Shown here: positions 51,720 to 61,291 of the stretch, one piece after another
Layout: each line of letters opens with the position of its first letter
How positions within the stretch are numbered: the stretch's first letter is position 1
Assembly (NCBI GenBank): GCA_003583745.1
Contig: QXPY01000009.1
Location: 62,001 to 126,000 of the forward strand
Direction of reading: 5' to 3'
Origin: Rhodocyclales bacterium GT-UBC
GTDB taxonomy: Bacteria; Pseudomonadota; Gammaproteobacteria; Burkholderiales; Rhodocyclaceae
DNA: 64,000 nt
The notes under the pieces: generated by a model
Told to the model about the DNA's origin: nothing
The model's input: the letters and a program-made list of their open reading frames with translations, nothing else
Database searches by the model: none
Position numbers and translations under genes: made by a program

Positions 51720-53852
51720 ATGAATCGATCGGGTCGCATTCTTCGCACTCAAATGACGCTGGGTATTCTTGCCTGCTTGCTTCTGGTCTGGGCTGTGGCG
51801 TTTTACGAATTGGGGCGCAGCCAGGAAATCCACCTTCAGGAAGCCGAATTACGTACCCTGGGGCGGGCGCAAGTCTTTGCCGAATACTCGAAATCGACCC
51901 TGCGCCGGATCGATGAGTTGATCCAGGATACCCGGGGACAGTGGGACGGGGACTGGGCGCGTTTTGCCGAGCTTGTCCGGCATCGGCAGCAGACGATCGA
52001 GGATCTTACCTTCCAGGTGGCGGTGATCGACCGCGACGGTGTCCTAGCTTTCTCCAATCTTGCCAAACCATCTGATCGTACCGACCTGAGCCAGCGCGAG
52101 CATTTCCGGGTGCATCGGGATGCCGCTGGCGTCGATCGGCTATTTATCAGCAAACCCCTCAAGGGCAAGGTGTCCGGGAAGTGGTCGATCCAGTTCACTC
52201 GGCCGATTCTGAAGCACGGGGCTTTCGATGGCGTGCTGGTCGTGTCGGTGAGCCCGGAGCTATTTTCTCAGTTTGCCGAGAAGCTGCAGATTCGGGATGG
52301 CGGCGTGATGTCGCTGGTGCGCAACAGCGGCGAATTCCAGGCACGTTATCCGGTCGATGATGCGGTCTATGGCAAGGCGCTGACCGGCCGCAGTTATCTC
52401 GAGGCTGATTCGCCGGCAAGCGGCAATGTACGTTACCTGTCGCAGGCCGATGGCGTCGAGCGCATCTACGGCTATTACAAGCTGCCCGAATACGGTTTGA
52501 TCATTGTCGTCGGTGAGGCCGTCGATGCCGTCTTGCAGCCTTACCAGGCACATCGCCGCGCGGTGTTGGGCGTGGCAGCAGCGATCAGCCTGTTTGCCTT
52601 GTTGCTCTTCGCCATGTTGTCGCGTTCGTTGGCGACGCTCGAAGCCGTTCGTCTCCAGCTGGAAAGCGCCAAGGAACAGGCCGAGGCGGCCAATGTGGCA
52701 AAGAGCCATTTCCTGGCGACCATGTCGCACGAGATTCGGACCCCGATGAACGGCGTGATCGGCATGACCGAACTGCTGCTCGATGGTGACCTGACGCCAC
52801 AGCAGCGACATAACGCCAAGGTGATTGCCAATAGCGCGCAATCGCTGCTGTCGATCATCAATGACATTCTTGATTTTTCCAAAATCGAGGCCGGCAAGCT
52901 CGAACTCGAACGGATCGATTTCAACTTGCATGAGTTGCTAGCCGATCTGGCCTCGCTGTATGCCATTCGGGCCAGTGAAAAGAGCCTGATTTTCAACAAG
53001 GTGATCGCGCCGGATGTGCCGGTTTGGGTCAAGGGCGATCCGACGCGTTTGCGGCAGATTCTGAATAATTTCCTGAGCAATGCGCTCAAATTCACCCTGC
53101 ACGGTCAGATTCGTCTCGCCGTCCAGCCCCTCGAATCGAGCGCGGATCAAGTTCGCTTGCGTTTCGAGGTCTCCGACACGGGCGTCGGTATTTCTGTCGA
53201 GACCCAGCAACGGCTGTTCTCGGCGTTTTCACAGGCCGATGTGTCGACGACGCGAAAATTCGGGGGCACAGGGCTGGGACTGGCCATCAGCAAACAATTA
53301 GCCGAGTTGATGGGCGGGCAGATTGGCGTAAGCTCGGATGCCGGGAGCGGTTCCTGTTTCTGGGTCAGTCTGCCGATAGAACTGGGTGTTGCGCCCGTCG
53401 AGGTCGCCGGTACGCAGGAGACTACGCTCCAACGCGTGGTTCGCTCGGAACATATCCGCTTGTTGCTGGCCGAAGACAACCCGGTCAACCAGATGGTTGC
53501 GTTGCGCTTGTTGGCCAAGTTGGGCTACAAGGACGTCACCGTGGTGGCAGATGGCTTGGCTGTATTGGCAAAGGTGAGCGAAGAGACTTTTGCCGCCATT
53601 CTGATGGATTGCCAGATGCCGGAAATGGACGGTTACGAGGCCACCGCTGCTTTGCGGCAGAAGGGCTGCCACCTGCCGATCATCGCCATGACCGCCAATG
53701 CGGTCAAGGGTGATCGGGAGCATTGCCTGGAGGTGGGGATGAACGACTACGTGTCCAAGCCGATTTCCCAGGACGCCTTGCAGACGACGCTGGCGCGCTG
53801 GGTGCCGGTTGTCGAGGAAGAGGTCAAGGCAGTCGAAGCAAGTCCGGCCTGA
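51720..53852 (+). CDS. Hybrid sensor histidine kinase with Cache-type sensor and receiver domain
   Basis: 710 residues: TM1 (about 12-30), a periplasmic double-Cache-like sensor (about 35-275, with [13 protein letters not shown] and DGVLVVSVS), TM2 (about 281-303), the H-box [20 protein letters not shown] (His about 341), N/G boxes ([19 protein letters not shown]), and a C-terminal receiver (AEDNPVNQ, phosphoacceptor in [11 protein letters not shown] in VSKPIS). BarA-like without Hpt, so phosphate would pass to a separate Hpt protein. The signal is unknown. AAGGA precedes the ATG by about seven bases. Confidence 0.92.
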   Translation: MNRSGRILRTQMTLGILACLLLVWAVAFYELGRSQEIHLQEAELRTLGRAQVFAEYSKSTLRRIDELIQDTRGQWDGDWARFAELVRHRQQTIEDLTFQVAVIDRDGVLAFSNLAKPSDRTDLSQREHFRVHRDAAGVDRLFISKPLKGKVSGKWSIQFTRPILKHGAFDGVLVVSVSPELFSQFAEKLQIRDGGVMSLVRNSGEFQARYPVDDAVYGKALTGRSYLEADSPASGNVRYLSQADGVERIYGYYKLPEYGLIIVVGEAVDAVLQPYQAHRRAVLGVAAAISLFALLLFAMLSRSLATLEAVRLQLESAKEQAEAANVAKSHFLATMSHEIRTPMNGVIGMTELLLDGDLTPQQRHNAKVIANSAQSLLSIINDILDFSKIEAGKLELERIDFNLHELLADLASLYAIRASEKSLIFNKVIAPDVPVWVKGDPTRLRQILNNFLSNALKFTLHGQIRLAVQPLESSADQVRLRFEVSDTGVGISVETQQRLFSAFSQADVSTTRKFGGTGLGLAISKQLAELMGGQIGVSSDAGSGSCFWVSLPIELGVAPVEVAGTQETTLQRVVRSEHIRLLLAEDNPVNQMVALRLLAKLGYKDVTVVADGLAVLAKVSEETFAAILMDCQMPEMDGYEATAALRQKGCHLPIIAMTANAVKGDREHCLEVGMNDYVSKPISQDALQTTLARWVPVVEEEVKAVEASPA

Positions 53853-53868
53853 GGCGAAGCGCCTCGGA

Positions 53869-54153
53869 TCAGTCGCTGAATTCGATCAGATCGACCTCGG
53901 CGGCTGCCTGGCGCAATGGAATCAGCGCCTGATAGGCGGCTGACTGGTACCAGCCGTCGACCGCTGCCCGATCCGGAAAGAGGATGACGACGGTATCGCT
54001 GTGCCGGTGCTGGCCGCTCAACAGGCGGGCATTGCCACCCCGGAACAGGAGTTCGGCTCCCCAGGGCGCCAGCGTGGCGGGCACCTGCGCCCGGTAGGCT
54101 GCCCATTTCTCGGCATCCTTGATGCTGATGTGGCCAATGACACAGGCGCTCAT
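53869..54153 (-). CDS. DUF1330 family protein
   Basis: 94 residues, MSACVIGHISIKDAEKWAAY with VVILFPDRAAVDGWYQSAAY, matching the ferredoxin-like dimeric alpha/beta barrel fold of DUF1330. The biochemical role is unknown. Its start overlaps the stop of the upstream adenosyltransferase by four bases (ATGA), so they form an operon. It ends convergent with the hybrid kinase gene; a GAGGCG/CGCCTC hairpin (53851-53865) lies in the gap. Confidence 0.85.
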   Translation of the reverse strand: MSACVIGHISIKDAEKWAAYRAQVPATLAPWGAELLFRGGNARLLSGQHRHSDTVVILFPDRAAVDGWYQSAAYQALIPLRQAAAEVDLIEFSD

Positions 54154-54740
54154 GCCGCGTTCTTGCCTTTCTGCCACAGCACGTCGCCACGTCCTCCTGC
54201 CCGGTTGAGGACACGGCCGAGAATGAACATCAGGTCGGATAGCCGGTTGATGTAGCGGCGAGCAGCATCCGAGAGCGGTTCGCTGCGATGCAGGTGCACC
54301 ATCGATCGTTCTGCTCTCCGGCAAATCGTGCGCGCCAGGTGGGCCAGTGCGGCCGGGCGAGTGCCACCGGGCAGAATGAACTCCTTGAGCATCGGCAGAT
54401 CGCGATTGAATTCGTCGGCCAGTTCTTCGAGGCGGGCAACCTGGGCATCTTTCATGATGCTCATGCCGGGCAGGCAAAGTTCGCCGCCGAGGTCGAACAA
54501 GTCGTGCTGAACGTCGAGCAGAGCAGCGCGTACGAGAGCCGGCAGGTCTTCGCAGAGCAGCAGGCCAAGGCTGGAGTTCAGTTCGTCCACCTCGCCAATG
54601 GCGTCGATCCGCAGGCTATCCTTAGTCGTCCTGCTGCCGTCGCCGAGGCCGGTGGTGCCGGCATCGCCGGTTCGGGTCACAATCTTCGACAGGCGGTTGC
54701 CCTTGCGTTCGGGCTCTTGATTCATTTCGGTCTCGCTCAC
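54150..54740 (-). CDS. Cob(I)alamin adenosyltransferase, PduO type
   Basis: 196 residues. SKIVTRTGDAGTTGLGDGSR is the ATP-binding N-terminal signature, followed by IGEVDELNSSLGLL and the C-terminal ARTICRRAERSMVHLHRSE and RYINRLSDLMFILGRVLNR helices. All are diagnostic for PduO/MMAB enzymes, which attach the adenosyl group to cob(I)alamin to make coenzyme B12. The extra ~18 residues at the N-terminus are polar; MNQEPERK at residue 6 is an alternative start. Confidence 0.93.
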   Translation of the reverse strand: MSETEMNQEPERKGNRLSKIVTRTGDAGTTGLGDGSRTTKDSLRIDAIGEVDELNSSLGLLLCEDLPALVRAALLDVQHDLFDLGGELCLPGMSIMKDAQVARLEELADEFNRDLPMLKEFILPGGTRPAALAHLARTICRRAERSMVHLHRSEPLSDAARRYINRLSDLMFILGRVLNRAGGRGDVLWQKGKNAA

Positions 54741-54802
54741 GTTAGGTTCTCCTTTGTGTCGGCGGATTATACTTTTGCGCTGTTTCCCTGACTGTCATCG
54801 AC

Positions 54803-55585
54803 ATGCCAAAGTTCGCCGCCAATCTCAGTTTTCTGTTCACCGAACAGCCTTTCCCGGAGCGTTTCGGACGAGCTGCGGCGGCCGGCTTCAAAGGTGTCGA
54901 ATATCTTTCACCGTACGAGTATGCACCGGCCGAGATCGCGGCCTGGTTGCGCCAGCATGATCTCCAGCAAGCGCTGTTCAACTTTCCTGCGGGCAATTGG
55001 GCTGCCGGAGAGCGAGGCCTGGCCTGCTTGCCAACACGGCGGGACGAGTTTGCCGACAGCGTGGAACTTGCCATGAAGTACGCTGTGGCGCTTGATTGTC
55101 GTCGCCTGCATTGCCTGGCCGGCTTGCGTCCCCCGGGGGCCGAGGAGGCGGAACTGGAGGCGATCTATGTTGCCAATCTGCGCTTGGCAGCCGATCGATG
55201 CGCGTCGATCGGCGCCACGGTGATGATCGAACCGATCAACAGCCAGGTCGATATGCCGGGCTACTGGCTCAATGACGTCACGAAAGCCTTGCGCTTGCTC
55301 GACTCGATTGGGCGCGACAACGTTCGCCTGCAGTACGACATTTATCACGCCCAGATCATTGCCGGTGATTTGGCCCGGACGATCGCGCGCAATATCGATC
55401 GTATTGGTCATGTCCAGGTGGCCGATAATCCCGGGCGTCATGAACCGGGCAGCGGGGAAATCAACTACACGTATTTGTTCGATTTGCTCGACCGCCTGGG
55501 TTACGACGGCTGGGTTGGTTGCGAGTACCGACCGGCAACGACGACCGAAGCCGGTTTGGCTTGGCTGTCGCAGCTAACTGGCTGA
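54803..55585 (+). CDS. hyi: Hydroxypyruvate isomerase (Hyi/OtnI family)
   Basis: 260-residue xylose-isomerase-like TIM barrel: NLSFLFTEQPFPERFGRAAA, FKGVEYLSPYEY, MIEPINSQVDMPGYWLND, LQYDIYHAQIIAGDLARTI, GHVQVADNPGRHEPGSGEIN and a C-terminal GCEYRPATTTEAGL. The metal-binding Glu/Asp/His set is in place. Hyi interconverts hydroxypyruvate and tartronate semialdehyde in glyoxylate use. The adjacent glcDEF genes make glyoxylate from glycolate, so a shared C2 pathway is plausible. Confidence 0.87.
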   Translation: MPKFAANLSFLFTEQPFPERFGRAAAAGFKGVEYLSPYEYAPAEIAAWLRQHDLQQALFNFPAGNWAAGERGLACLPTRRDEFADSVELAMKYAVALDCRRLHCLAGLRPPGAEEAELEAIYVANLRLAADRCASIGATVMIEPINSQVDMPGYWLNDVTKALRLLDSIGRDNVRLQYDIYHAQIIAGDLARTIARNIDRIGHVQVADNPGRHEPGSGEINYTYLFDLLDRLGYDGWVGCEYRPATTTEAGLAWLSQLTG

Positions 55586-55684
55586 TATTCCTTTGGAATT
55601 TTTCGGGGCTGCGGGCGAAAAAATATGCGCTGCTTTACCCTGCGGCCATCTACCGGGGGGCCGCCTCGGGTTTAGAATGTGACG

Positions 55685-57166
55685 ATGGCTCCCGAACAAT
55701 CCCGTTTTCAGACCGATCGTGCGTTGCTGGCCAGTCGACTCCGCGGCATCCTGCCGCCGCATTGTCTGCTGCTCGATGACGAAGATTTGCGCCCCTACGA
55801 ATGCGATGGACTGACGGCTTATCGTGAAATGCCGCTGGCGGTTTGTCTGCCGGAAACGGAGGCGCAGGTCGTCGATGTATTGCGGACCTGCCATCAGTTG
55901 GGGGTGCCGGTTGTCGCCCGGGGGGCGGGAACCGGCTTGTCGGGTGGAGCCATGCCGCATGCACAGGGCGTGGTGCTTTCCCTGGCAAGGTTCAACCGGA
56001 TTCTGCGACTCGACCCGCAAGCTCGTCTGGCTGTCGTGCAGCCGGGCGTGCGCAACCTGGCCGTTTCCGAGGCCGCTGCACCGTTCGGACTCTATTACGC
56101 TCCCGATCCGTCATCGCAGATTGCCTGCACGCTAGGCGGCAATGTTGCCGAAAACTCCGGTGGTGTGCACTGCCTGAAATATGGTCTGACCGTTCATAAC
56201 GTGCTGCGAGTCCGCGTCGTCAGTATCGAAGGCGAGGTGTTTGAAATCGGTTCGGCCGCACCCGATATGCCTGGTTACGACCTGCTCGCGCTACTCGTCG
56301 GTTCCGAGGGGATGCTCGGCGTGGTGACCGAAGTGACCGTCAAACTCGTGCCAAAACCCGAGTTGGCCCAGGTGGTGATGGCTTCGTTCGATGACGTCGG
56401 CAAGGCGGGCGAAGCGGTGGCCGCGATCATTGCCGCCGGGATCATTCCGGCCGGTCTGGAAATGATGGACAAGCCGGCAACCGCCGCAGTCGAGCCGTTT
56501 GTGCAGGCGGGCTACGACCTGGATGCCGTTGCCATCCTGCTTTGCGAATCGGATGGCACGCCGGAAGAGGTGGCGGAGGAAATTGCCCGGGTGATTGCCG
56601 TACTCAATGCTGCCGGCGCCAGTGAGATCCGCGTTTCGCAATCCGAGGCCGAACGCCTGCGCTTCTGGGCCGGGCGCAAGGCGGCGTTCCCGGCGGTGGG
56701 GCGCATTACGCCGGACTACTATTGCATGGATGGCACCATCCCGCGCAAGCGGCTCGCCGAAATGCTGTCCGCCATTGCCGACATGGAGCAGAAATACGGC
56801 CTGCGCTGCGCCAACGTTTTCCATGCCGGCGACGGCAACCTGCATCCGCTGATCATGTATGACGCCGCCAAACCGGGCGAGTGGGCGCGGGCGGAAGCCT
56901 TCGGCGCCGAAATCCTGGAGTTGTCGGTGGCGCTGGGCGGCTCGATTACCGGCGAGCACGGTGTTGGTATCGAAAAGATCAACCAGATGTGCGTTCAGTA
57001 TGCAACGCCGGAACTGGAGGTTTTTCGTCGGGTCAAGGCGGCTTTCGACGAGGAGGGGTTGCTCAATCCCGGTAAGGCGGTGCCCAGCTTGCATCGTTGT
57101 GCCGAATACGGGCGCATGCATGTGCATCAGGGCGCTCTGAAATTCCCCGAGCTGGAGCGTTTCTGA
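55685..57166 (+). CDS. glcD: Glycolate oxidase FAD-binding subunit GlcD
   Basis: 493 residues. FAD_binding_4 domain with GVPVVARGAGTGLSGGAMPH, SSQIACTLGGNVAENSGGVH and GSEGMLGVVTEVT; C-terminal FAD-oxidase domain with ANVFHAGDGNLHPLIMYD and GGSITGEHGVGIEKI. It oxidises glycolate (or D-lactate) to the 2-oxo acid and passes electrons via GlcE/GlcF to the respiratory chain. The ATG at 55685 is preferred over a GTG at 55679. Its stop overlaps the glcE start by one base. Confidence 0.93.
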   Translation: MAPEQSRFQTDRALLASRLRGILPPHCLLLDDEDLRPYECDGLTAYREMPLAVCLPETEAQVVDVLRTCHQLGVPVVARGAGTGLSGGAMPHAQGVVLSLARFNRILRLDPQARLAVVQPGVRNLAVSEAAAPFGLYYAPDPSSQIACTLGGNVAENSGGVHCLKYGLTVHNVLRVRVVSIEGEVFEIGSAAPDMPGYDLLALLVGSEGMLGVVTEVTVKLVPKPELAQVVMASFDDVGKAGEAVAAIIAAGIIPAGLEMMDKPATAAVEPFVQAGYDLDAVAILLCESDGTPEEVAEEIARVIAVLNAAGASEIRVSQSEAERLRFWAGRKAAFPAVGRITPDYYCMDGTIPRKRLAEMLSAIADMEQKYGLRCANVFHAGDGNLHPLIMYDAAKPGEWARAEAFGAEILELSVALGGSITGEHGVGIEKINQMCVQYATPELEVFRRVKAAFDEEGLLNPGKAVPSLHRCAEYGRMHVHQGALKFPELERF

Positions 57167-58215
57167 TGCAGTTGGATTCGCTCGTCGATGCAGTCCGTAC
57201 GGCGTATGCGCAGCGTCTTCCGCTGCGTGTGCGCGGTGCTGGCAGCAAGGACTTCTATGGCGGCATGCTGGCCGGCGATGTGCTTGAGGTAGGGGGCTAT
57301 CGCGGCATCGTCGCCTATGAGCCCACCGAACTTTATCTGACCGCCCGTTGCGGCACACCATTGACCGAGATCGAGGATGCTTTGGCGGAACAGGGGCAGA
57401 TGCTTGCCTTCGAACCGCCGCGTTTCGGTGTCGCAACGCTCGGTGGCTGCGTCGCGGCCGGGCTTTCCGGACCCCGCCGCCAGCAGGCCGGGGCGGTACG
57501 CGACTTCGTGCTGGGCGCTAAGTTGATCGATGGAACGGGGCAGGCCCTCAACTTCGGGGGCCAAGTCATGAAGAATGTCGCCGGTTACGACGTGTCGCGC
57601 CTTTTGGCGGGGAGTCTGGGCACGCTCGGCCTGATTGCCGAGGTCACGCTGAAGGTCCTGCCACGTCCGGTTGCCGAACAAACCCTGTTGTTCGAGTTTG
57701 ACGAAGCGGAGGCAATCGCCCGTCTCAATGCCTGGGGCGCTCAGCCATTGCCTGTTTCGGCTTCGTTCTGGCATGAGGGACGCTTGGCGCTCCGTCTTTC
57801 CGGTGCTGCCGCAGCGGTTGAGGCGGCGTGCCGCCGACTGGGCGGTACGCCGCTCGAAGCGGCAGACGCTTTCTGGCATTCAGTACGCGAACAAAGCCAT
57901 GCCGCATTTTCTGCATCGGTGTTGTGGCGCTTGGCGCTGCCGTCGACGGCTGTCGAGCCGGGGCTGGATGGCCTGGTCGCCATCGAGTGGGGTGGTGCCT
58001 TGCGTTGGTATGCCGGAGAACAGGGGGCGATCCGGGGGGCGGCTTCCCGCCTGGGTGGGCACGCCGTGCTGTACCGGGCGCCTGAGTCCTTGCGTTGTCT
58101 GGAGGGCGCCTTTACCGCATTGCCGCCCGCCATGCTGGCCTTGCATCGACGGCTGAAGAAGGCTTTCGACCCGAAGGGGATCTTCAATCCCGGCCGCCTT
58201 TACGCCGAACTCTGA
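57166..58215 (+). CDS. glcE: Glycolate oxidase FAD-binding subunit GlcE
   Basis: 349 residues with a shortened FAD_binding_4 domain: LRVRGAGSKDFYGG, TLGGCVAAGLSGPRR, FGGQVMKNVAGYDVSRLLAG and GSLGTLGLIAEVTLKVLPR, ending in FDPKGIFNPGRLY. It is smaller than GlcD and lacks part of the C-terminal substrate domain, as is normal for GlcE. It is the second subunit of the membrane-associated glycolate oxidase. Start by TGATG overlap with glcD; glcF follows after 11 bases. Confidence 0.93.
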   Translation: MQLDSLVDAVRTAYAQRLPLRVRGAGSKDFYGGMLAGDVLEVGGYRGIVAYEPTELYLTARCGTPLTEIEDALAEQGQMLAFEPPRFGVATLGGCVAAGLSGPRRQQAGAVRDFVLGAKLIDGTGQALNFGGQVMKNVAGYDVSRLLAGSLGTLGLIAEVTLKVLPRPVAEQTLLFEFDEAEAIARLNAWGAQPLPVSASFWHEGRLALRLSGAAAAVEAACRRLGGTPLEAADAFWHSVREQSHAAFSASVLWRLALPSTAVEPGLDGLVAIEWGGALRWYAGEQGAIRGAASRLGGHAVLYRAPESLRCLEGAFTALPPAMLALHRRLKKAFDPKGIFNPGRLYAEL

Positions 58216-58226
58216 AAGCTGCGTCG

Positions 58227-59465
58227 ATGGATACCCGACTCGCCGATTTCATCCGCGATAGCCGTGCCGGCCAGGAAGCAGAAGAAATTTTGCGCAAGTG
58301 CGTGCATTGCGGATTCTGTACCGCAACCTGTCCGACCTATCAGTTGTTGGGCGATGAACTGGATGGCCCGCGCGGGCGTATCTACCTGATCAAGCAGGTA
58401 CTTGAAGGTCAGCCGGTGACTGAAAAGACCCGCCTGCATCTCGATCGCTGCTTAACCTGTCGTTCTTGTGAGACGACCTGTCCATCCGGCGTTCGTTACA
58501 GCCGATTGCTTGATATCGGCCGTCAGGTGGTCGAGGCGAAATTGCCACGCAAGGGAACGGAGGCCTTGCTGCGCAAAGTGCTGCGCCAGACATTACCGCG
58601 GCCGGCAGTATTTCGACCGGCCATCCGGCTGGGTCAGATGCTGCGGCCGCTGATGCCTTCCGCGTTGGCTGACAAATTGCCTCCGGCAGGGAAATGTACT
58701 GCCCGGCCATGGCCTGAGAAGTCGGCGCATAGCCGGCGCATGCTTGCCTTGGCGGGCTGCGTTCAGCCGACGCTGGCACCGAATATTAATGCGGCGACCG
58801 CCAGGGTCCTCGACCGTCTCGGCATCAGCTTGTTCGAGGAGCGTAAGGCAGCGTGTTGCGGTGCCGTGCGTTTTCACCTCAATGACCAGGCGACGGCGCG
58901 TGACGACATGCGAAGGAATATCGATGCCTGGTGGCCTCACGTCGAGGCCGGCATCGAAGCCATTGTCGTGACAGCGTCGGGGTGTGGCGTTCAAGTGCGC
59001 GAATATGGTCATCTCCTGGCCGACGATGCAGCTTACGCGGCCAAGGCCGAGCGGATCAGCGCCTTATGTCGCGACCCCTCGGAAATCCTGGCTGCCGAGG
59101 GCTCGGCGCTAAGGGCTTTGCTGCCCGCCCTGCCAAGCGATAAGGGCAAGCTGGCTTTTCATTCGCCTTGCACCTTGCAGCATGGGTTGAAAATTCGCGG
59201 CGTCATCGAAGGTCTGCTGGTAGCGGCTGGTTTCCAGTTGACGCCAGTGGCGGACAGCCATTTGTGTTGTGGCTCGGCCGGTACTTACTCGGTGCTGCAG
59301 CCGACCTTGTCGAATACCTTGCGGGTCAACAAGCTGGCAGCGTTGGATGCTGGAGGGCCGGCATGGATCGCGACGGCGAATATCGGTTGCATGACGCATT
59401 TGCAGGCGGGCAGCGTGTTGCCGGTCCGCCACTGGATAGAATTGATTGATGAGGTGATGGTGTGA
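58227..59465 (+). CDS. glcF: Glycolate oxidase iron-sulfur subunit GlcF
   Basis: 412 residues with two 4Fe-4S motifs near the N-terminus, CVHCGFCTATCPTYQLLGDE and CLTCRSCETTCPSG. Two CCG (cysteine-rich) domains follow, with AACCGAVRFHL and HLCCGSAGTYSVLQP. It transfers electrons from GlcDE to quinone. The ATG at 58227 is used; an upstream in-frame start would overlap glcE by 120 bases. Its stop overlaps an alternative GTG start of the next gene. Confidence 0.94.
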   Translation: MDTRLADFIRDSRAGQEAEEILRKCVHCGFCTATCPTYQLLGDELDGPRGRIYLIKQVLEGQPVTEKTRLHLDRCLTCRSCETTCPSGVRYSRLLDIGRQVVEAKLPRKGTEALLRKVLRQTLPRPAVFRPAIRLGQMLRPLMPSALADKLPPAGKCTARPWPEKSAHSRRMLALAGCVQPTLAPNINAATARVLDRLGISLFEERKAACCGAVRFHLNDQATARDDMRRNIDAWWPHVEAGIEAIVVTASGCGVQVREYGHLLADDAAYAAKAERISALCRDPSEILAAEGSALRALLPALPSDKGKLAFHSPCTLQHGLKIRGVIEGLLVAAGFQLTPVADSHLCCGSAGTYSVLQPTLSNTLRVNKLAALDAGGPAWIATANIGCMTHLQAGSVLPVRHWIELIDEVMV

Positions 59466-59470
59466 ATGGA

Positions 59471-60346
59471 ATGTCGGTAGGCGCAGCCGTGGCGACCTTG
59501 AGTCCGGATGGTGCCCGGAAAATGAAAAGCTTGATCGATCGGGGTGTCAAGATTCCGGCGCAACCCCGGGTCCTTGAGGAGTTGCGTAAGTACCTGCAAC
59601 GCAAAGAGTTCGATGTCCGCGTGTTGTCCAGGGTGATCAATCAGGATCCGGGCATTACCGCGATGTTGTTCAAGGCCGTCAGCAGTGCAGCCTATAAGCA
59701 GCACCAGCCCTTCGATACCGTCGGTCAGATCCTGCATGCAGTCGGGGTGCGGCAGACCTTCAATCTGGTGCAGGCGGTGGCCATGGGTGGAAGCGTCGGC
59801 TTGAACAAGAATCCGCAGGTTTACGAAGCCTTCTGGGCTCGGTCGCACGCGGTGGCACAACTCGCCATGCTGATTGCCGATGATCGGATTTCGGTCTGCA
59901 ACATTTTCCCGGATCAGGCCTATCTCGCCGGCATCTTTCACGATTGCGGCGTACTTCTGCTGAGTCAGCGCTTTTCGGCCTACTGCGCCGACATGCACCT
60001 GGGTGAGCCTGGCCGCTGGGTCGATTTGGCGGATGAAGACAAGAAATACAACGCCGACCATTGTGTTGTCGGGTATATCGTGGCCAAGCATTGGCATCTA
60101 CCCGACTTCATCTGCGACGCCATTCGCTATCATCATCATATCGGGGAGATTGGCCTGCATGCCTCGCGAACGATGGTGGCGATCCTGCAACTGGCAATCG
60201 AAATGTACTACCGCGATCAGCGGGTCGATAACCCGGAGTGGTTGCTGGTGAAGAACGAGGTCCTGCCCGAACTCGGTTTGGGCGAAGATACCTTGCCGGA
60301 ATTCATCGATATCATCATGGAGCGTTTTCTTGCTTCGCAACATTGA
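59471..60346 (+). CDS. HDOD domain protein
   Basis: 291 residues. The HDOD domain spans about 25-225: IPAQPRVLEELRKYL, VINQDPGITAMLFKAVSSAA, GVRQTFNLVQAVAMG, AYLAGIFHDCGVLLLSQRF and AIRYHHHIGE. HDOD proteins are HD-related signalling modules without proven phosphohydrolase activity. No partner domain is attached. It follows glcF immediately (a GTG at 59462 would overlap the glcF stop), so it may be co-transcribed, but a functional link with glycolate is not evident. Confidence 0.88.
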   Translation: MSVGAAVATLSPDGARKMKSLIDRGVKIPAQPRVLEELRKYLQRKEFDVRVLSRVINQDPGITAMLFKAVSSAAYKQHQPFDTVGQILHAVGVRQTFNLVQAVAMGGSVGLNKNPQVYEAFWARSHAVAQLAMLIADDRISVCNIFPDQAYLAGIFHDCGVLLLSQRFSAYCADMHLGEPGRWVDLADEDKKYNADHCVVGYIVAKHWHLPDFICDAIRYHHHIGEIGLHASRTMVAILQLAIEMYYRDQRVDNPEWLLVKNEVLPELGLGEDTLPEFIDIIMERFLASQH

Positions 60347-60425
60347 GCCACATGCTTCCGAGGCATGCCGATTTGGCTCATCCTGCCAGCATTCGTGCTA
60401 ATCTTTCCGGAGAAAGGGAGGGGGA

Positions 60426-61229
60426 ATGCCGATAGCAATCGATGCCTGTGCCGCTCAGCATCAGGGTGACCGAAAGGAACAGCAGGACCGGGTTGCCATT
60501 TTGCCGCATCCGAAAAAAAAGGGCGTGGCTCTGGCTGTCGTGGCCGATGGGATGGGGGGGCACACCGGTGGCGCGCTTGCCGCCGAGCAGGTGATACACA
60601 CGGCGCGCAATAATCTCGACCACTTTTCGCCGGCTGACGAAACGCCGCGCAGCATGCTGGAGAATGCCATGCGCGAGGCTCACACCATGATCAAGGCGTC
60701 GCGCTTCATCAACGAAAAGGATCCGCACAGCACGGCCGTCATGCTGCTCTTGCAGCCTGGCAAGGTGACGTGGGGCCATTGTGGCGACAGCCGGCTTTAC
60801 CACTACCGTGGTCGCAATATGCGGGAGAGGACGATCGATCACTCTTATGTCGAACACCTGCTGGCTTCCGGGCGGATTTCTGCTGCCCAGGCACTGACTC
60901 ACCCCAATCGCAATGTCTTGCTGACCTCGCTGGGGGGGCAGGAAGAGCCCAAGTTCGATTTCGCGGAAGCCGCCGAAATTGCCGGGGGCGATGCCTTCTT
61001 GCTCTGCTCTGATGGTCTGTGGGCCTATTTTGATGAGGATGAGCTGGGCAGCGTTGTTGCCGACAATTCGGCACGCAACGCGTGCGAAATCCTGATCGAC
61101 CGGGCACGCAGTCGTGGCCATGGTAGCGGAGACAACATTTCGCTGGCGATCATCAAATTGTCTGAGGTCGAGGCCCCCAAGCCGAAACCGCCGGCCGGTT
61201 TCGTGCCAAGAACGACATACAACACCTGA
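60426..61229 (+). CDS. PP2C-family serine/threonine protein phosphatase
   Basis: 267 residues with the PP2C metal-site motifs in order: DRKEQQDRVAIL, VVADGMGGHTGG, HCGDSRLYHYRG, LCSDGLWAYF and GSGDNISLAII. Every key Asp is present, so it should be an active Mn/Mg-dependent phosphatase. It has a short proline-rich tail. GGGAGGGGG precedes the ATG by a few bases. No Ser/Thr kinase is adjacent; the partner must lie elsewhere. Confidence 0.93.
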   Translation: MPIAIDACAAQHQGDRKEQQDRVAILPHPKKKGVALAVVADGMGGHTGGALAAEQVIHTARNNLDHFSPADETPRSMLENAMREAHTMIKASRFINEKDPHSTAVMLLLQPGKVTWGHCGDSRLYHYRGRNMRERTIDHSYVEHLLASGRISAAQALTHPNRNVLLTSLGGQEEPKFDFAEAAEIAGGDAFLLCSDGLWAYFDEDELGSVVADNSARNACEILIDRARSRGHGSGDNISLAIIKLSEVEAPKPKPPAGFVPRTTYNT

Positions 61230-61250
61230 TCGGAGTATTGGCAGTCTGAA

Positions 61251-61277
61251 AAAAAAGCGCCTTTACGGCGCTTTTTT
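61251..61277. terminator. Bidirectional terminator between the PP2C and rhlE genes
   Basis: AAAAAAGCGCC (61251-61261), loop TTTAC, GGCGCTTTTTT (61267-61277). It has T runs on both strands and lies between two convergent genes, serving both. Confidence 0.93.
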
Positions 61278-61291
61278 GTCGTCCTGTGGGC

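Noticed and set aside
50439..51833. Minus-strand extension of the radical SAM N-terminal frame over aroG
   Set aside because: The part beyond 50438 is a shadow of aroG; only the ATG at 50438 onward matches the family.
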